A stretch of 64,000 bases of DNA from Corbicula japonica (GCA_038501625.1 JAZAYU010000693.1:116432-180431); one strand, 5' to 3'. Shown: positions 1 to 12,600, numbered from the stretch's first letter. Notes: generated by a model not told the origin, from the sequence alone. Numbers and translations: made by a program.

Positions 1-71
1 AACAGCCCTCTCTAAGTGACTGTACTTTTTTACATCCATATTTGTTTACACGTTTATAAAGTAGGACTACC

Positions 72-1031
72 CAAAATGCAAAGTAATTGAAGGTATGGTG
101 TGCAATATAGGACATTACTTATGAGATTTCTGTTAACATTCCAAATAATAATTACTAAATAAAATGTATTTTCTACTAGTAAAATTAGTGTTTTTGAAAT
201 GTTGGGAGGCTAATAATAACTTCTTAATAGGTAAAGTATGTACACAGTCTTATGCATTGTAAAAAATACTTATCACCAATGTTTTAAACCCACCTTCTAG
301 GTACCTGGAAAATGACGCACCATTGCGTTGTTTGTAAGGCTACTCTTACGAAACTTTCCTACGTTGTGGTACCAACATATGATGTGACATTTATGAAACA
401 ATCTTAAATGCCGATGTCAAAACACTGCTTGACGACCATTAGTTTCGTATGTTCTCACACTTTAAACAGCCCAACTGTTTTCCATACCCAAATGAAAACC
501 ATCAAATTTCGATTCAATCCTTAAGAAAAGGACCGCTGTTGAAAAATTTGTGAAATTATAAACACAGTTTTCTGACGTAGGGCTGAACAACTGACAGTGT
601 CGTTGAAAAATTCACAATTTTTTGAAACAGTTCAGTTTGTCAGACTTTTGTGGACTACTTAAAACTATTATAACTGCAATTTTAATAAAGGTGAAATACT
701 AAATAAAGAAAAGACAGCACTTTTCTGCAACATAAGACAATTATGTGTGTCTATGAATATTCATATGAAAATAATTCTTGCATACCTTTATACGTATAAA
801 CATAATGGATATATAATAACATTATACTTCAGTCTTTATTTATACGAATTATGTTATTATTTATCTTTTTACTTATTTCAAAATACTCCTAAATTAAATA
901 CATTTAATTTAGTCATGAATACTTCATTTGTTAACAGATAAGTAGTATTTTAACCTTCACTTTAAAAGGCAGATAATTCAATAATAACACTGAAAGTTAT
1001 GTCCTATATTGTACACCATACCTTGCATTTT
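72..1031. mobile_element. candidate inverted-repeat element (about 0.96 kb)
   Basis: A 26-bp sequence at 90-115 (beginning AAGGTATGGTGT) returns as its reverse complement at 999-1024 with one mismatch. A further CAAAATGC at 72-79 is matched by GCATTTTG at 1024-1031, with about 10 extra bases in the left arm. The interior is AT-rich and has no convincing reading frame. The paired ends suggest a non-autonomous terminal-inverted-repeat element or small foldback. No target-site duplication could be fixed, so the exact borders and the superfamily are unknown. Confidence 0.5.
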
Positions 1032-1433
1032 GAGAAATTAATAAACAAACATGGATGCCAAATTTTAGTGTGAAGTCTCTTTGAGAATGTTGTTTTTGTA
1101 CATTTCTGCTATGGCTTAGTGAATAAGATTCTAAGGCATTGTTGTCCTTATTATGGACTGTCTTTGTGTATCAATAATTATTGACAAAAGTGGAAGTTTG
1201 GACTCCCACAGAAAGTCTGTTTTCAAGGTAAGAAATCACTACAAATTTCACTTTTATTTTGTTTTTGCATGACATCAAACATTCGTATGCTCAATAAATG
1301 ATATGCCAAGTAACCAGAACTTTACAAGTCATATAAGAAATTAACATTAATGAACTTATGATTTCACACACCCAACACATTTTGGCTCCTTGATATAACC
1401 TTACGTGAATGGAAACAATGGGCGGTAACTCAC

Positions 1434-1518
1434 CAAGACATCTTCTATCGCAGGAATCTTTCATGTTATTTTCCGGATTACAGACATACTCGCAGTATGA
1501 GTTTACTGACGCAGGCAT
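1434..1518 (-). CDS. possible first coding exon of an unidentified gene
   Basis: On the minus strand an ATG at 1518-1516 opens a frame of 28 codons (MPASVNSYCEYVC...DRRCL) that runs into a very strong 5' splice site, CTTG|GTGAGT, leaving phase 1. The short peptide is cysteine-rich (C9, C13, C23, C27) with a CxxxC...CxxxC spacing that could bind metal or form disulfides. I do not recognise the family. No following exon could be identified to the left, which would lie at lower coordinates or outside the window. The support is the splice site plus an open frame, so the call stays weak. Confidence 0.3.
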
Positions 1519-2063
1519 TGTCTCTTCGGTCTATCCAATTAATACTTAATATTAAAAACTTATTTATGTTTATGATAGAAGTCATTTATGTATTATGTAT
1601 TAATTGTTTGTTTTTATTTCTTTTATTTCTGGAAAATTAAATAAAGGAATCCCACTTATATAAGGGACGAATGCACGTGAGATTTATAAATAATGTAGGC
1701 TATATTAATTAAGCTATTATTGCACCATACCAGTAGCGCTTTCGTTTTATCTAAAGTTTGAAATACGAACATTTATGTATTGATAACATACTATTTCGTT
1801 TTGTAGTAAATTTATAATAATTTAATCATAACTTTCATATTAAAACTTTGTGTATAAAATATTCGCTGTAAAAATTTAATGTTACTATAGGGAATACGTA
1901 ACGATGAATATTTTAACCATTTGGAGCTGTTATTTAGAAACAACATGTTAACCATAAAATTGCCCATCCGTCTGTTTGATAATACTGCAGCTTCTATGAA
2001 TAATTTACAGTGTTTTGTTGGTCTTTTAATATGCAATGGTGTATTTTCGGATGAAACATAGGT
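1519..2063. other. AT-rich intergenic stretch
   Basis: No exon, RNA motif or repeat relationship was recognised here. If the minus-strand exon at 1434-1518 is real, its promoter would lie in this interval, but no clear TATA element was seen at a useful distance. Confidence 0.4.
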
Positions 2064-3776
2064 TAGAAAGGAGTATTTCTTCGATATACACTTAACATAA
2101 ATATATACCGTACGTATAAACGGTTTCTTAATGGTCGAAACAAACGTAATTAGAGTTTTACGAGATTTGTTTAAAGCTTTTTGTTTAGTTTTAAGACCTC
2201 ATGTTCACAACGACTTCAAGATTTGTTTTCTGATTGTTGTAAACTGTCAGGATACGTGTTTTGTTTCGTTGATTTTGTTTCCTTAAATTTATATTATTTT
2301 TAATCTTCGTAATGTTTAAATAGGACAACATTTATCCCGCTATTCGGACTTTCTTAAGTGTGCCGACGCCGGACTCCATTCACCGATGTATTTACCAGTT
2401 ACAGTTTTAGTGTTACTTGTTTTTAACATATGTTCCATGAATGTTTTAATGTGTGTAACATGAATGTTTGGACCAAATTTATTCTTTTACTTTTCTAATA
2501 CTTTTAAAAATCTTTCTCTTGGCATACTATCAGATTGCGCGGAACTGCAGGGTATTTTTAAATACCTCTATTTAACAAAATAAAGATAAGAAAAACAGTG
2601 CTGTAAACGCCATTAACACACAACTTGCGAAAATGGTTTGGTTAGCGTTAATGCGACTGTTCAACGTGCAAATCATGATAATGTCTGATGGCTGATTCTG
2701 ATGCCAATCCGAAGTTATCTGCAAATTTATGTTTATATTCCGGTTGTTCATGTGTAAGGTTGTTGTTTTTGAAACGCCCATATTCCGGCTTTTAGACTTA
2801 TTATATTTAATTAAAGGCATAACGTAGTATTTCAAACAATGTCAGCTAACAGCAAAGTAGGGTAAAATTTTAATTTAAATTTTAGTTTAAAAAATTCCAT
2901 TATTTCACTTAAGTAGTTCTTTGCGGCCTTGGAATGTATATTACATTTTGAGCATTGGAAAGGCCTGTTTAATTGATCCAACTATACTCAACAAAAAAAG
3001 AAACCTGACACTGTAACTTTGAATAAGTATGAGGTGCATATTCAAAATCTATATATTTTTGCACCATCCAAAAGAAAATAACCACTGAATCACTTGTTTC
3101 ATGCAACAAAAATATCAAAATGCATAATTAAGTTCAAAACATGCACAATTTTTATTACATACCACAATTCAATTAGCTTTAAATCTGATTCCAGGAAAAT
3201 ACACCAAATATAAAGTGTCAGGTTTCTATTTTTGTTGAGTATATTACACTTAGGTAGTTCTCTGCGACCTTTGAATTTATTATAACATTTTCAACACTTT
3301 GGAGGTGCCGGTTAGTCACTGTCAGATTGTAAGAACTGTGTTATGCCGCCTTCTTCCTTCTGCTTACTTTTACCTATAAAACCAATACAAAATGTTATAC
3401 TTACAACATAGCTTTTTTAAAATTACATGATAAATGTTGCGTGTTTTAGTCTGTATTAAGGAAAAATAATCGTCCAAAATATGTATGCCTCGGGGAAGGT
3501 TTTTATGTTCCGAATGATATTTTAGGATTTTCAATTAAAACTTATTGTTTTATGTATTTATAAAAAAGTTATTTGTGAATAAAGAAAAATTTCCAAACGA
3601 AAGTGTTTGTTTATGTTTTCAAACTCTATCTGCACTAAAATGAATAGAATGGAGTTCTTAGCAATAATCCACTTTTATAATGTAAGACGTTTTATCATGT
3701 AAGAGTATTGATCCTGAAAACTGGTATATAGTAGATTGTTTATAATGGAAGATTATTGATCATCTAATGATTATTG
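2064..3776. repeat. direct repeat copy A (about 1.7 kb) with minisatellite at its right end
   Basis: This segment matches 15760-17176 in the same orientation, at roughly 95% by eye. The homology begins sharply at GTTAGAAAGG and continues straight into a 17-bp minisatellite in both places. The sequences left of the start and right of the minisatellites do not match. Copy A is longer mainly because of a 257-bp MITE insertion at 2985-3241. A minus-strand frame of 87 codons (2572-2835) is open in both copies, but most nucleotide differences between them change the residue, so it does not look constrained. This could be a dispersed element carrying its own minisatellite or the trace of a local duplication around the gene between the copies. 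Confidence 0.75.
2985..3241. mobile_element. 257-bp MITE with TA target duplication
   Basis: The ends are inverted repeats of about 28 bp (left end TACTCAACAAAA..., right end ...TTTTGTTGAGTA) with one mismatch. TA lies on each side (2983-2984 and 3242-3243). The paralogous segment near 16660 shows the uninterrupted site CCAACTATTACAC, so both borders and the TA duplication are directly demonstrated by a filled and an empty site. TA duplication and size fit a non-autonomous Tc1/mariner-type element. There is no coding capacity. Confidence 0.85.
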
Positions 3777-5750
3777 TGTAAGAGTGTTGACCATGTAAGA
3801 GTGTTGACCATGTAAGAGTGTTGACCATGTAAGGGTGTTGACCATGTAAGAGTGTTGACCATGTAAGGGTGTTGAACATGTCAGGGTGTTGACCATGTAA
3901 GAGTGTTGACCATGTAAGAGTGTTGACCATGTAAGAGTATGTAAGAGTGTTGACCATGTAAGAGTGTTGACCATGTAAGGGTGTTGACCATGTAAGGATG
4001 TTGACCATGTAAGGGTGTTGACCATGTAAGAGTGTTGACCATGTAAGAGTGTTGACCATGTAAGAGTGTTGACCATGTAAGGGTATTGACCATGTAAGGG
4101 TGTTGACCATGTAAAAGTGTTGACCATGTAAGGGTGTTGACCATGTAAGGGTGTTGACCATGTAAGAGTGTTGACCATGTAAGAGTGTTGACCATGTAAC
4201 AGTGTTGACCATGTAAGAGTGTTGACCATGTAAGAGTGTTGACCATGTAAGGGTGTTGACCATGTAAGAGTGTTGACCATGTAAGCGTGTTGACCATGTA
4301 AGGGTGTTGACCATGTAAGAGTGTTGACCATGTAAGAGTGTTGACAATGTAAGAGTGTTGACCATGTAAGAGTGTTGACCATGTAAGAGTGTTAACCATG
4401 TAAGAGTGTTGACCATGTAAGGGTGTTGACCATGTAAGAGTGTTGACCATGTAAGTGTTGATCATGTAAGAGTGTTGACCATGTAAGAGTGTTGACCATG
4501 TAAGTGTTTTGACCATGTAAGGGTGTTGATCATGTAAGTGTGTTGATCTTGTAAGTGTTGATCATGTAAGAGTGTTGACCATGTAAGAGTGTTGACCATG
4601 TAAGAGTGTTGACCATGTAAGAGTGTTGACCATGTAAGTGTGTTGACCATGTAAGGGTGTTGATCATGTAAGTGTGTTGATCTTGTAAGTGTTGATCATG
4701 TAAGAGTGTTGACCATGTAAGAGTGTTGACCATGTAAGAGTGTTGACCATGTAAGAGTGTTGACCATGTAAGAGTGTTGATCATGTAAGAATGTTGACCA
4801 TGTAAGAGTGTTCACCATGTAAGAGTGTTGATCATGTAAGAGTGTTGACCATTTAAAGGTGTTGAACATCTAAGAGTGTTGACCATGTAAGAATGTTGAC
4901 CATGTAAAAGTGCTGACCATGTAAGAGTGTTGACCATGTAAGAGGGTTGACCATGTAAAAGTGTTGATCATGTAAGTGTGTTGACCATGTAAGAGTGTTG
5001 ACCATGTAAAAGTGTTGACCATGTAAAAGTGTTGATCATGTAAGAGTGTTGATCATGTAAGGGTGTTGACCATGTAAGAGTGTTGATCATGTAAGGGTGT
5101 TGACCATGTAAAAGTGTTGACCATGTTAGAGTATTGATCATGTAAGTGTGTTGATCTTGTAAGAGCGTTGATCATGTAAGTGTTTTGACCATGAAAGAGT
5201 GTTGACCATGTAAGAGTGTGGACCATGTAAGAGTGTTGACCATGTAAAAGTGTTGATCATGTAAGTGTGTTGACCATGTAAGAGTGTTGACCATGTAAGA
5301 GTGTTGATCATGTAAGTGTGTTGACCATGTAAGAGTGTTGACCATGTAAAAGTGTTTACCATGTTTTGATCATGTAAGAGTGTTGATCATGTAAGGGTGT
5401 TGACCATGTAAGAGTGTTGACCATGTAAGAGTGTTGATCATGTAAGGGTGTTGACCATGTAAGAGTGTTGACCATGTAAGAGTGTTGAACATGTAAGAGT
5501 GCTGATCATGTAAGGGTGTTGACCATGTAAGAGTGTTGATCATGTAAGGGTGTTGACCATGTAAAAGTGTTGACCATGTAAGAGTGTTGATCATGTAAGT
5601 GTGTTGATCTTGTAAGAGTGTTGATCATGTAAGGGTGTTGACCATATAAGAGTGTTGATCATGTAAGAATGTTGACCATGTAAGAGTGTTGACCATGTAA
5701 AGGTGTTGAACATGTAAGGGTGTTGACCATGTAAGAGTGTTGATCATGTA
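3777..5750. repeat. 17-bp minisatellite, about 116 copies (array A)
   Basis: The unit is GTAAGAGTGTTGACCAT. The left half is mostly GACCAT units. From about 4450 onward GATCAT variants and shortened units (for example GTAAGTGTTGATCAT) are interspersed in recurring patterns, a sign of higher-order amplification. Because 17 is not a multiple of three, 51 bp encode the same 17-residue cycle in all three minus-strand frames, which creates long spurious ORFs. The array terminates the direct repeat copy A. Confidence 0.97.
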
Positions 5751-6596
5751 ATATCTTGAAATATATTTGCTTAAATAAAGAACAGATACTTACTTTACTC
5801 CAAAACATGTCTTTTTTTTCTTTCAAAATCCAAGTAATATAAAGAAAAACGAAAATATTTACTTGAATTGTTTTCCCTCCTCTTATGGTTGGAGGAGAGT
5901 GTTTTCCCTTGCGTAATTTGCAAAAATCTGTGTCGTCTCAGAGCTTGAAGTGTATGCAATGCTATTAATACCATAGCAGGTTGAAGGTCACAATTCAATT
6001 GAAAATAGATTATGAACGTCTCGTGTACGCAAAAGGGTTGTCTAATAGCACCAATCCAAATGTTACCAGGCAAAAGGTAGAGTTTTAGAGACCAACCTTC
6101 AAGCTCAAGTTAAGTTTCTAACTTTTTATAGACTGTTGCACTCCAATATCATTAAAAAAATCATAAAACTTTGCTTAATTATTATAGTCAAAAACATTTT
6201 AGTAAGTAAAAAACAATTTCTCTGTTCGACTGCTTTCCTGTTTCAGTCCCAAAACTAAACAAAAAGTGTTAAAATTTTAGACATTTTCTCACACTATGTC
6301 AGGATCAAAGTATTCTCGATGTTTCTAGTGAACAAAATCGAATCATGTGGGTTTCTCATGGTTATAATTAACATCCAATCGAAAGTCCCGAAAATATGGA
6401 AAGCGTCTGTGAGATTCAGAGGGTCGATATCTGTTGCAAATGGCGGCAATATATGTGCTAAATAGTGACGACTTCGAATTTTTGGCTTTTAATTCGGTCA
6501 AACACAAGTGACTTCAGTTGGTGAATAATACATAAACATTTGAAATACAATTATTAAGAACACCAGTGTAAAATTGTCTGTTAAACCCCCGAAATT
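5751..6596. other. AT-rich stretch upstream of the TBK1-like gene
   Basis: No repeat or exon was recognised. If the ATG at 6597 is the true start of the downstream gene, the promoter and 5' untranslated region lie here. An in-frame TAA at 6582-6584 directly precedes the ATG, and there is no AG acceptor between them. No persuasive TATA box was seen. Confidence 0.35.
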
Positions 6597-6634
6597 ATGG
6601 ACGAACGGCATGCGACTGAACTGGCCTTGTATCA
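6597..6634 (+). CDS. exon 1 of the TBK1-like gene (start codon)
   Basis: The sequence is ATG followed by 11 codons (MDERHATELALY) plus CA, then donor CA|GTAGGC. Phase 2 matches exon 2, which starts with A and completes a glutamine. The ATG is the only possible beginning in this frame, because TAA lies at 6582 and no acceptor AG lies between the stop and the donor. This is the least certain exon: it is short and the donor is only moderate. Confidence 0.5.
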
Positions 6635-9600
6635 GTAGGCGGATATAGTCCTACGTTTGGTTTTCTTAAATTGTTATGCCGCGAGAAAATTTAATCTCGG
6701 AATACACAAAATGAAAGTAGGTCTACATCAGAATATGTCTTCTAATGATGTACGTTGGAAACTAAAACGTGCAAAAATTATGTACATACTTTGTATTGGA
6801 GATACATCTATTTTTCAAAAAAAAAAAAAAAACAGCTGAAATAAACAAGTACCGCCAATTTCATAATTATTGAAAATATTCATGACGTTCTATAAATTTT
6901 GTTCATGGAGAATTTTCACTGAATTGAGAGGCAAAGTTGATTAAGATAAATGACAATAAATGTTAAACCCATGCCTCCAGATGTTCTAATTTTGTGTTTC
7001 AAAAAAGCTCAAATGCACTTCAGAAATGGCTTCCCAATGGTATATAAATTGAAATCTGGAGCTTCGGGGGGGGGGGGGGGGGGGGGGAGTGGAGATTTCA
7101 ATTTTTTAGCTTTCACCCATGAAAGATGCAAACATCATTTCTGTATACTCTGACAAAGCAGTATTGCGGGGGTATTAATCACCTTCAGTGATAGATCTAG
7201 TTTTATAAACCATGTTCTCTCTTCCTCTCTTCTTCTTGGCTGTGTGGGGAGGATGTGTCTTCTGAATGTGGCATTTCCTGATATTCCTATTTTACTCTTT
7301 TTTTTAAAATTTTACAAGGGCGACTTTTGTAGTATGCAATTATTACTGTTTTTGGTTAACGTGAACAGTTGATGATACAGTCAGTTTTGTTTGTATAGTT
7401 TAATTGATAAAACTGATGAATTAGTCATCTAAGTTGAATTATTGAATGAAAACACAGTGTAAAATGAAAGTGCCTCTAGCTGGGAGCGAACCCGCACCGT
7501 CACGACGACAGCGCCTAGCCCTGCAATTCCTGCGACGCAACCAACTGAGCTAGCCGGGACAATCCCAAAAACGGTTGATCGGATAGCCCAGATATACGTA
7601 ACAATCACTGCATGACATCGGTAACGGGTTAATTTACTGATAACAGTACTGACTATATGTACGGGAAGACTTTTTAGGGCCGCCACACTGCACAAATAGC
7701 GCTACTACGAATTTCAAATGAAAGTGCCTCTAGCTGGGAGCGAACCCGCACCGTCACGGCGACAGCGCCTAGCCCTGCAATTCCTGCGACGCAACCAACT
7801 GAGCTAGCCGGGACAATCCCAAAAAAGGTTTTAAAGCTTTCTAAGCGGGTAAACTTGCAGACTACAAAATTGGCCCATTACAAAATTTGAATAGTATATA
7901 GAAGTGTACGCATACGTGCACTCCTTGTCTTTATGGAATGAAAGAAAAACAAATTGACGAATTTACTGCGTATTAAAGTGCTATTTGGGAAACAAACAAG
8001 ACTTTTATAAATAAAATTTACCTCACTCTTTATGGGAGTAAACAGGGTCATTTAATACGGTCTTGATATGTTTGTAAACCAAAAATTAGGTCAACTTGTA
8101 AACAGATTTTTACACTCATTCAAATATCTTAAATGGGTTAACTGCATCACATATTGTATAGCACGTCAATGCCCTTGAATATTGGTACAGTCTGTGTTGA
8201 GGGTAGTATTTAGACAAGAGATATTTAATTTAATATTTAATATCTAATTTTTAATTAATCTTATCATACATGAAAGTATTACGACTGACGAAAAGTAGTA
8301 TAGAACAGTAATTTGCCTCTTTAAATTTCAGACTGTATGTACAGAAGATTGTACAGCCAATCGACAGAGTAATTCCCGAGCTCGAAAAAGAGCTCCTTAT
8401 CACAAAGAAAAGAACTGAAAACATTCAAATTTCTCAGCAAAACATTCACATGTTCATGACAATGTTAGAATTGTGTGCACCAGATTTTACAAAAGGAAAA
8501 GACTTGAAAGTGGCAGTGCAGCAGTTTTGTGCTAAAGATGTAAACATGGAGACATTTTCAATAAGGTGAACATCTTTGATTACGTTATAGATAGATGAAA
8601 TGGGAACAGGGTCAATTAATAGACCCTGGTGGGAATTAGCCTAGGTCTGTCTATTGGTAGTAATGAAATGCGGAAGTGTTGTCGAGTATTTTTATTGCCA
8701 AAACACTTAGACCCGAGATAAACTTATGTTATCATGATAACTAAAGTAATGAATTATTTATACAGTAACACATGGATTGAAACTCCTGTTTGATATTATT
8801 ATGTAATTGCCAAAAATGCTTGTTTACCTCATATAATAGATGAAATGGGAACTTTATAAAAAGCCACCGAACATGACAAATGTGAAAATATTGCAGGCTT
8901 GGTTTGATTGGTTTCGTTTTACTTCAGGAAACGATTAAGACAAATGTAAAGTGCATTTGTTGTAATTCCCAATTAAAAGAAATGTTTGGTTTTTTATGGC
9001 ATTTGCGCGCTTTGGGTCACGTCATTTCAATCAGTTGACGTAAATTCCCCCATTATTATTTTTTGTTATCATTTTGAGTTACGCAGCGGTTAAGTTTACT
9101 TTCATACCATTACTTCTTTACTGTTTTAAGTGCGAATGCGTAGTAAACATTTTTTCTGAATTCCTTCGGTTTGTTTTCACACAGCTTTCTTTTTGTAAAT
9201 AAGTTCGCCTATCCTTTTACTGTTTTTGTTCTGTTTTCTGGTGTAATTGTTGAGTTGCGCTCATCCCGGAGCAAGACGGCGAGGCAGTAATATGCATTTC
9301 TAATACTGCCTATGAACAGGCTAAGCTTCTAAGTGGTTAGCTGGTATTGCTTGCGGACAGAGAATGCCCATTATGAATGGTATGAGATGAAATCCTCTAT
9401 CCTATCTAGCCATCAAATACAAAACAAACCTACTGTTACTGTTAGTAATGAAATAAGTACATGAAAGTTCTATTGTTGGTGAAACAGTTTCATTGTTATA
9501 ACTCTTTCCTTCTGTTTCAGACGAACAATAGATGTGAGGAAATTAAGGTCTACCTAAGTGTCCTTGTTCGGCGCCTAGAAGAAAGTTCAACTCCTAGTCC

Positions 9601-12600
9601 CGCCGATCACTTAGGTTGTCACGAGGGAGATCACTGGTACATTTCTTACTTTAATGTTAGGTATGAATCAGATTTATAACGAGACTTATAGACAGCAGAT
9701 TTGAACAAAGAACAAAGAAAAATAAAGTTCAACCAGTTACTTTTAGTCCTAAAATCTTTTCATGAAGATTTCCCTTAAGATGTTATGGTCTCGGAGGTGT
9801 CATCGAATATTCTTTGTTTTCTGGGTTTGGTAATTTTTTATATGTATATTTCACTTTCTAACATGAGGAACGTCATAACGTTACTCTTTGACCTGAAAGT
9901 GCAGAGTTTGATTTAGTAATGCAAGGAGAAAGCGAAACAATTGATTTATAAACTTTAGAATCTAATACTCGACTTTTAAGTAGTTCATGCTATTTGGTCA
10001 GTTACTTGATCTTATTTTTGGAAATTTAAATGTCGTATCAAGAATGTTTTAAGGTGTGTTTGTTATCAGAAATCCAATTCGTTGAAGCAGGAATTATATT
10101 TTGATAGATATTCAATAGGGTTCAGGAAGTCCATATTAGCAGGAAATGAAAATGGATAATGTTGAAATAGTACAAATCTGTTTTGATAATGGTATGTATA
10201 CAGATACTAATTGGGTATTACCATTTCCTGGTTCGCATGCACTGAAAAATAAACATCCTGATTTGTGCACTTGTTGTCGGAGATCCTTTTAGTGGTTTTT
10301 ACTTCCTGGACCTGATGTAGCATATGAAAACACTTTTTAAGGTTTCTACTACCCGGTATAAGGATTTCAACGATTTCATTAAAATTTGTACACCCAGATC
10401 AATTTAATTTGAAAATAAAATCACGAAAAGATTCATATGTACTCTAGTTTCTTTTTGCGCTGGGCCTAATTTAAAAAATGGCAATAAGACATTGAAAGTA
10501 GCTATTTTATTTCAACAATGTTTTAGCATTCCTAATAAAAGCTTTGATATAAGCTATTTTGACAATTTTGTGTTGATTTTTGGGGTTTTTTTCGTGGCAA
10601 AATACCCAACCCTTTTTTGTTTTCGTAAAAACATACAATTTCATAATTCCAAAATAACTTCAACGATATTTAGATATTGATTTTGTACATTTTTGGTAAA
10701 AGCGTTTGCAAACAACGAAGAACAGTATACCTATAAAAGTGTATTCATTTAATTATAGTTCTTAATTGAATTGAGTTATATATGTATTAGAAGTGCTCAC
10801 ATACTCAAGAAAGAAAACAGATGGAATAAAAATTTTTGTAGAATAATAATATTTAATACTTCCCTTATAGACATTGAACAAGAAATAATTAATTTTTCTA
10901 TGTTAATGACACGAAGTAAAGCAGAAGTTAAATAACACACACCAATAAGTAATCAATAAAGTTATTAGGTGTATTTTAAATAATTTATTTTCAAACGAAG
11001 TGTTTGATTGAAAAATGGACTGGCCCTTCCCCCTTTCAAGTACATGTTATTCACAGTCATCACGTGAATGAAAAAGGCAGTGAGTACAGCAGCTGGTCCT
11101 GGTCCTACCCTTTATCCAATTCTGATCCTCTCTTTCATAGTAAATGAATTGAGGTAATTTATTTGACGTCTTGGACGTGTATATATAACATGTATGGTGT
11201 AACTCTATATTAAACAGCTTGACGAAGGTTGAACATATAAAGCAAGGGACCCAGACTGTTTCCACAACTTTTGCTAAACACAAGAAGTATGGAGAACTCC
11301 ATCCTCATGAAATCTTTATCCATAAAGTTGAAAGGTAAGTGAATTGTTATCTAGAATTTGAACCTCGGGAATTTTATCGTATGTTACATAATACCGGTAA
11401 TACTTTAATTATTTAATAAAGTATTGCAAAATAATAACATGATATCAGAACCATGATCTTATATTTAGCCACGGATAGCGTTATTCAGTGGGTTAACATT
11501 TATACATAAACTTAAGCAAAACGGTTTATGTTTAAGATGGTGTACATGGAGATAAAGCGATTCCTAAATTAAAGTTGAAAAGGCGACATAGTGTCATTAT
11601 GCCCCCATCAGAAAAGGGGGGTATAATGCTTTGCCCATGTCGTAGTCAGTCGGTCGGTCGTAGACGACATCTTGTCCTATCAATAACTACACATTGCTTT
11701 GACCTACAGTCTTAATATTTGGCATGGAGGTTGGTCATGATGAGTAGATGACCCCTATTGATTTGGAGGTCAAAGGTCAATGGCACAGTGACCATTAATA
11801 CAATAAATTTGTCCAACCAATAATTAGACAACACTTTGACATACAGTCTTAATATATGGTATGAAGGTTGGTCATGACCAGTTGGTATAAGACCCTTATT
11901 GATTTTCAGGTCAGTAGGTCAAAGTTCAAGGTCAAAGTGCCCTTCAACACGAAAACCTTGTCCAGTCGTTTAGTAGACAAATCTTTCGCCTATGGTCGTT
12001 AAATTTGGTAAGAAGGTTGGTCATCACCTGTGGATAACCCCTATTGATTTTCAGGTGAAAGCTCAAGGTCACAGTGACCAACAACACAAAATCCTTTTCC
12101 GATCAATAACTAGATAATTCTTTCACCTATGATCCTCAAACTTGGGATTGAGGTTGGACATCACCTGTGGATGACCCCTATTGATTTACTGTTCAGTAGG
12201 TCAATGTCACAACCACCTTTCACACGAAAATTCCCTTACCAATAACTTCAAAGGATTGAGCCTTTAATCCTCAAATTTGGTACTGAGGTTTGTCATCACA
12301 TGTACATGAATCCTATTAATTTTCAGGTCAGTAGTTCAAAGGTCAAGGTCAAAGTGACCCTCACTACAAAAATATTGTCTTGCCAATAACTAGACATTGA
12401 TTTGGGTGATCAATAATAGACAGCAGTTTACTATCCAGTCTTATAACGGGTGGAGTAATACAAATATGAATGCAATATATAACATAAAAAATAAACGATT
12501 GAAAGAAAACAAAAACAATATTTAACACGTTGTTATTTTTCAAACAAAAATCAAACACGGTATAATTCATATTTGAAAATGAATGAAATACATTTACACC

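Noticed and set aside
2572..2835. 87-codon minus-strand frame conserved in both direct repeats (also 16259-16522)
   Set aside because: About 13 nucleotide differences cause about 9 residue changes, so there is no sign of protein-level constraint. No splice or start context supports it.
3760..5594. Long minus-strand frames (up to 218 codons) of repeated MVNTLTWSTLLHGQHSY
   Set aside because: They are open in all three frames at once because the 17-bp minisatellite has no stop in its 51-bp cycle. There is no independent evidence for translation.
7429..7695. 88-codon minus-strand frame
   Set aside because: It runs through the tRNA-derived SINE copy, so it is a shadow of the repeat.
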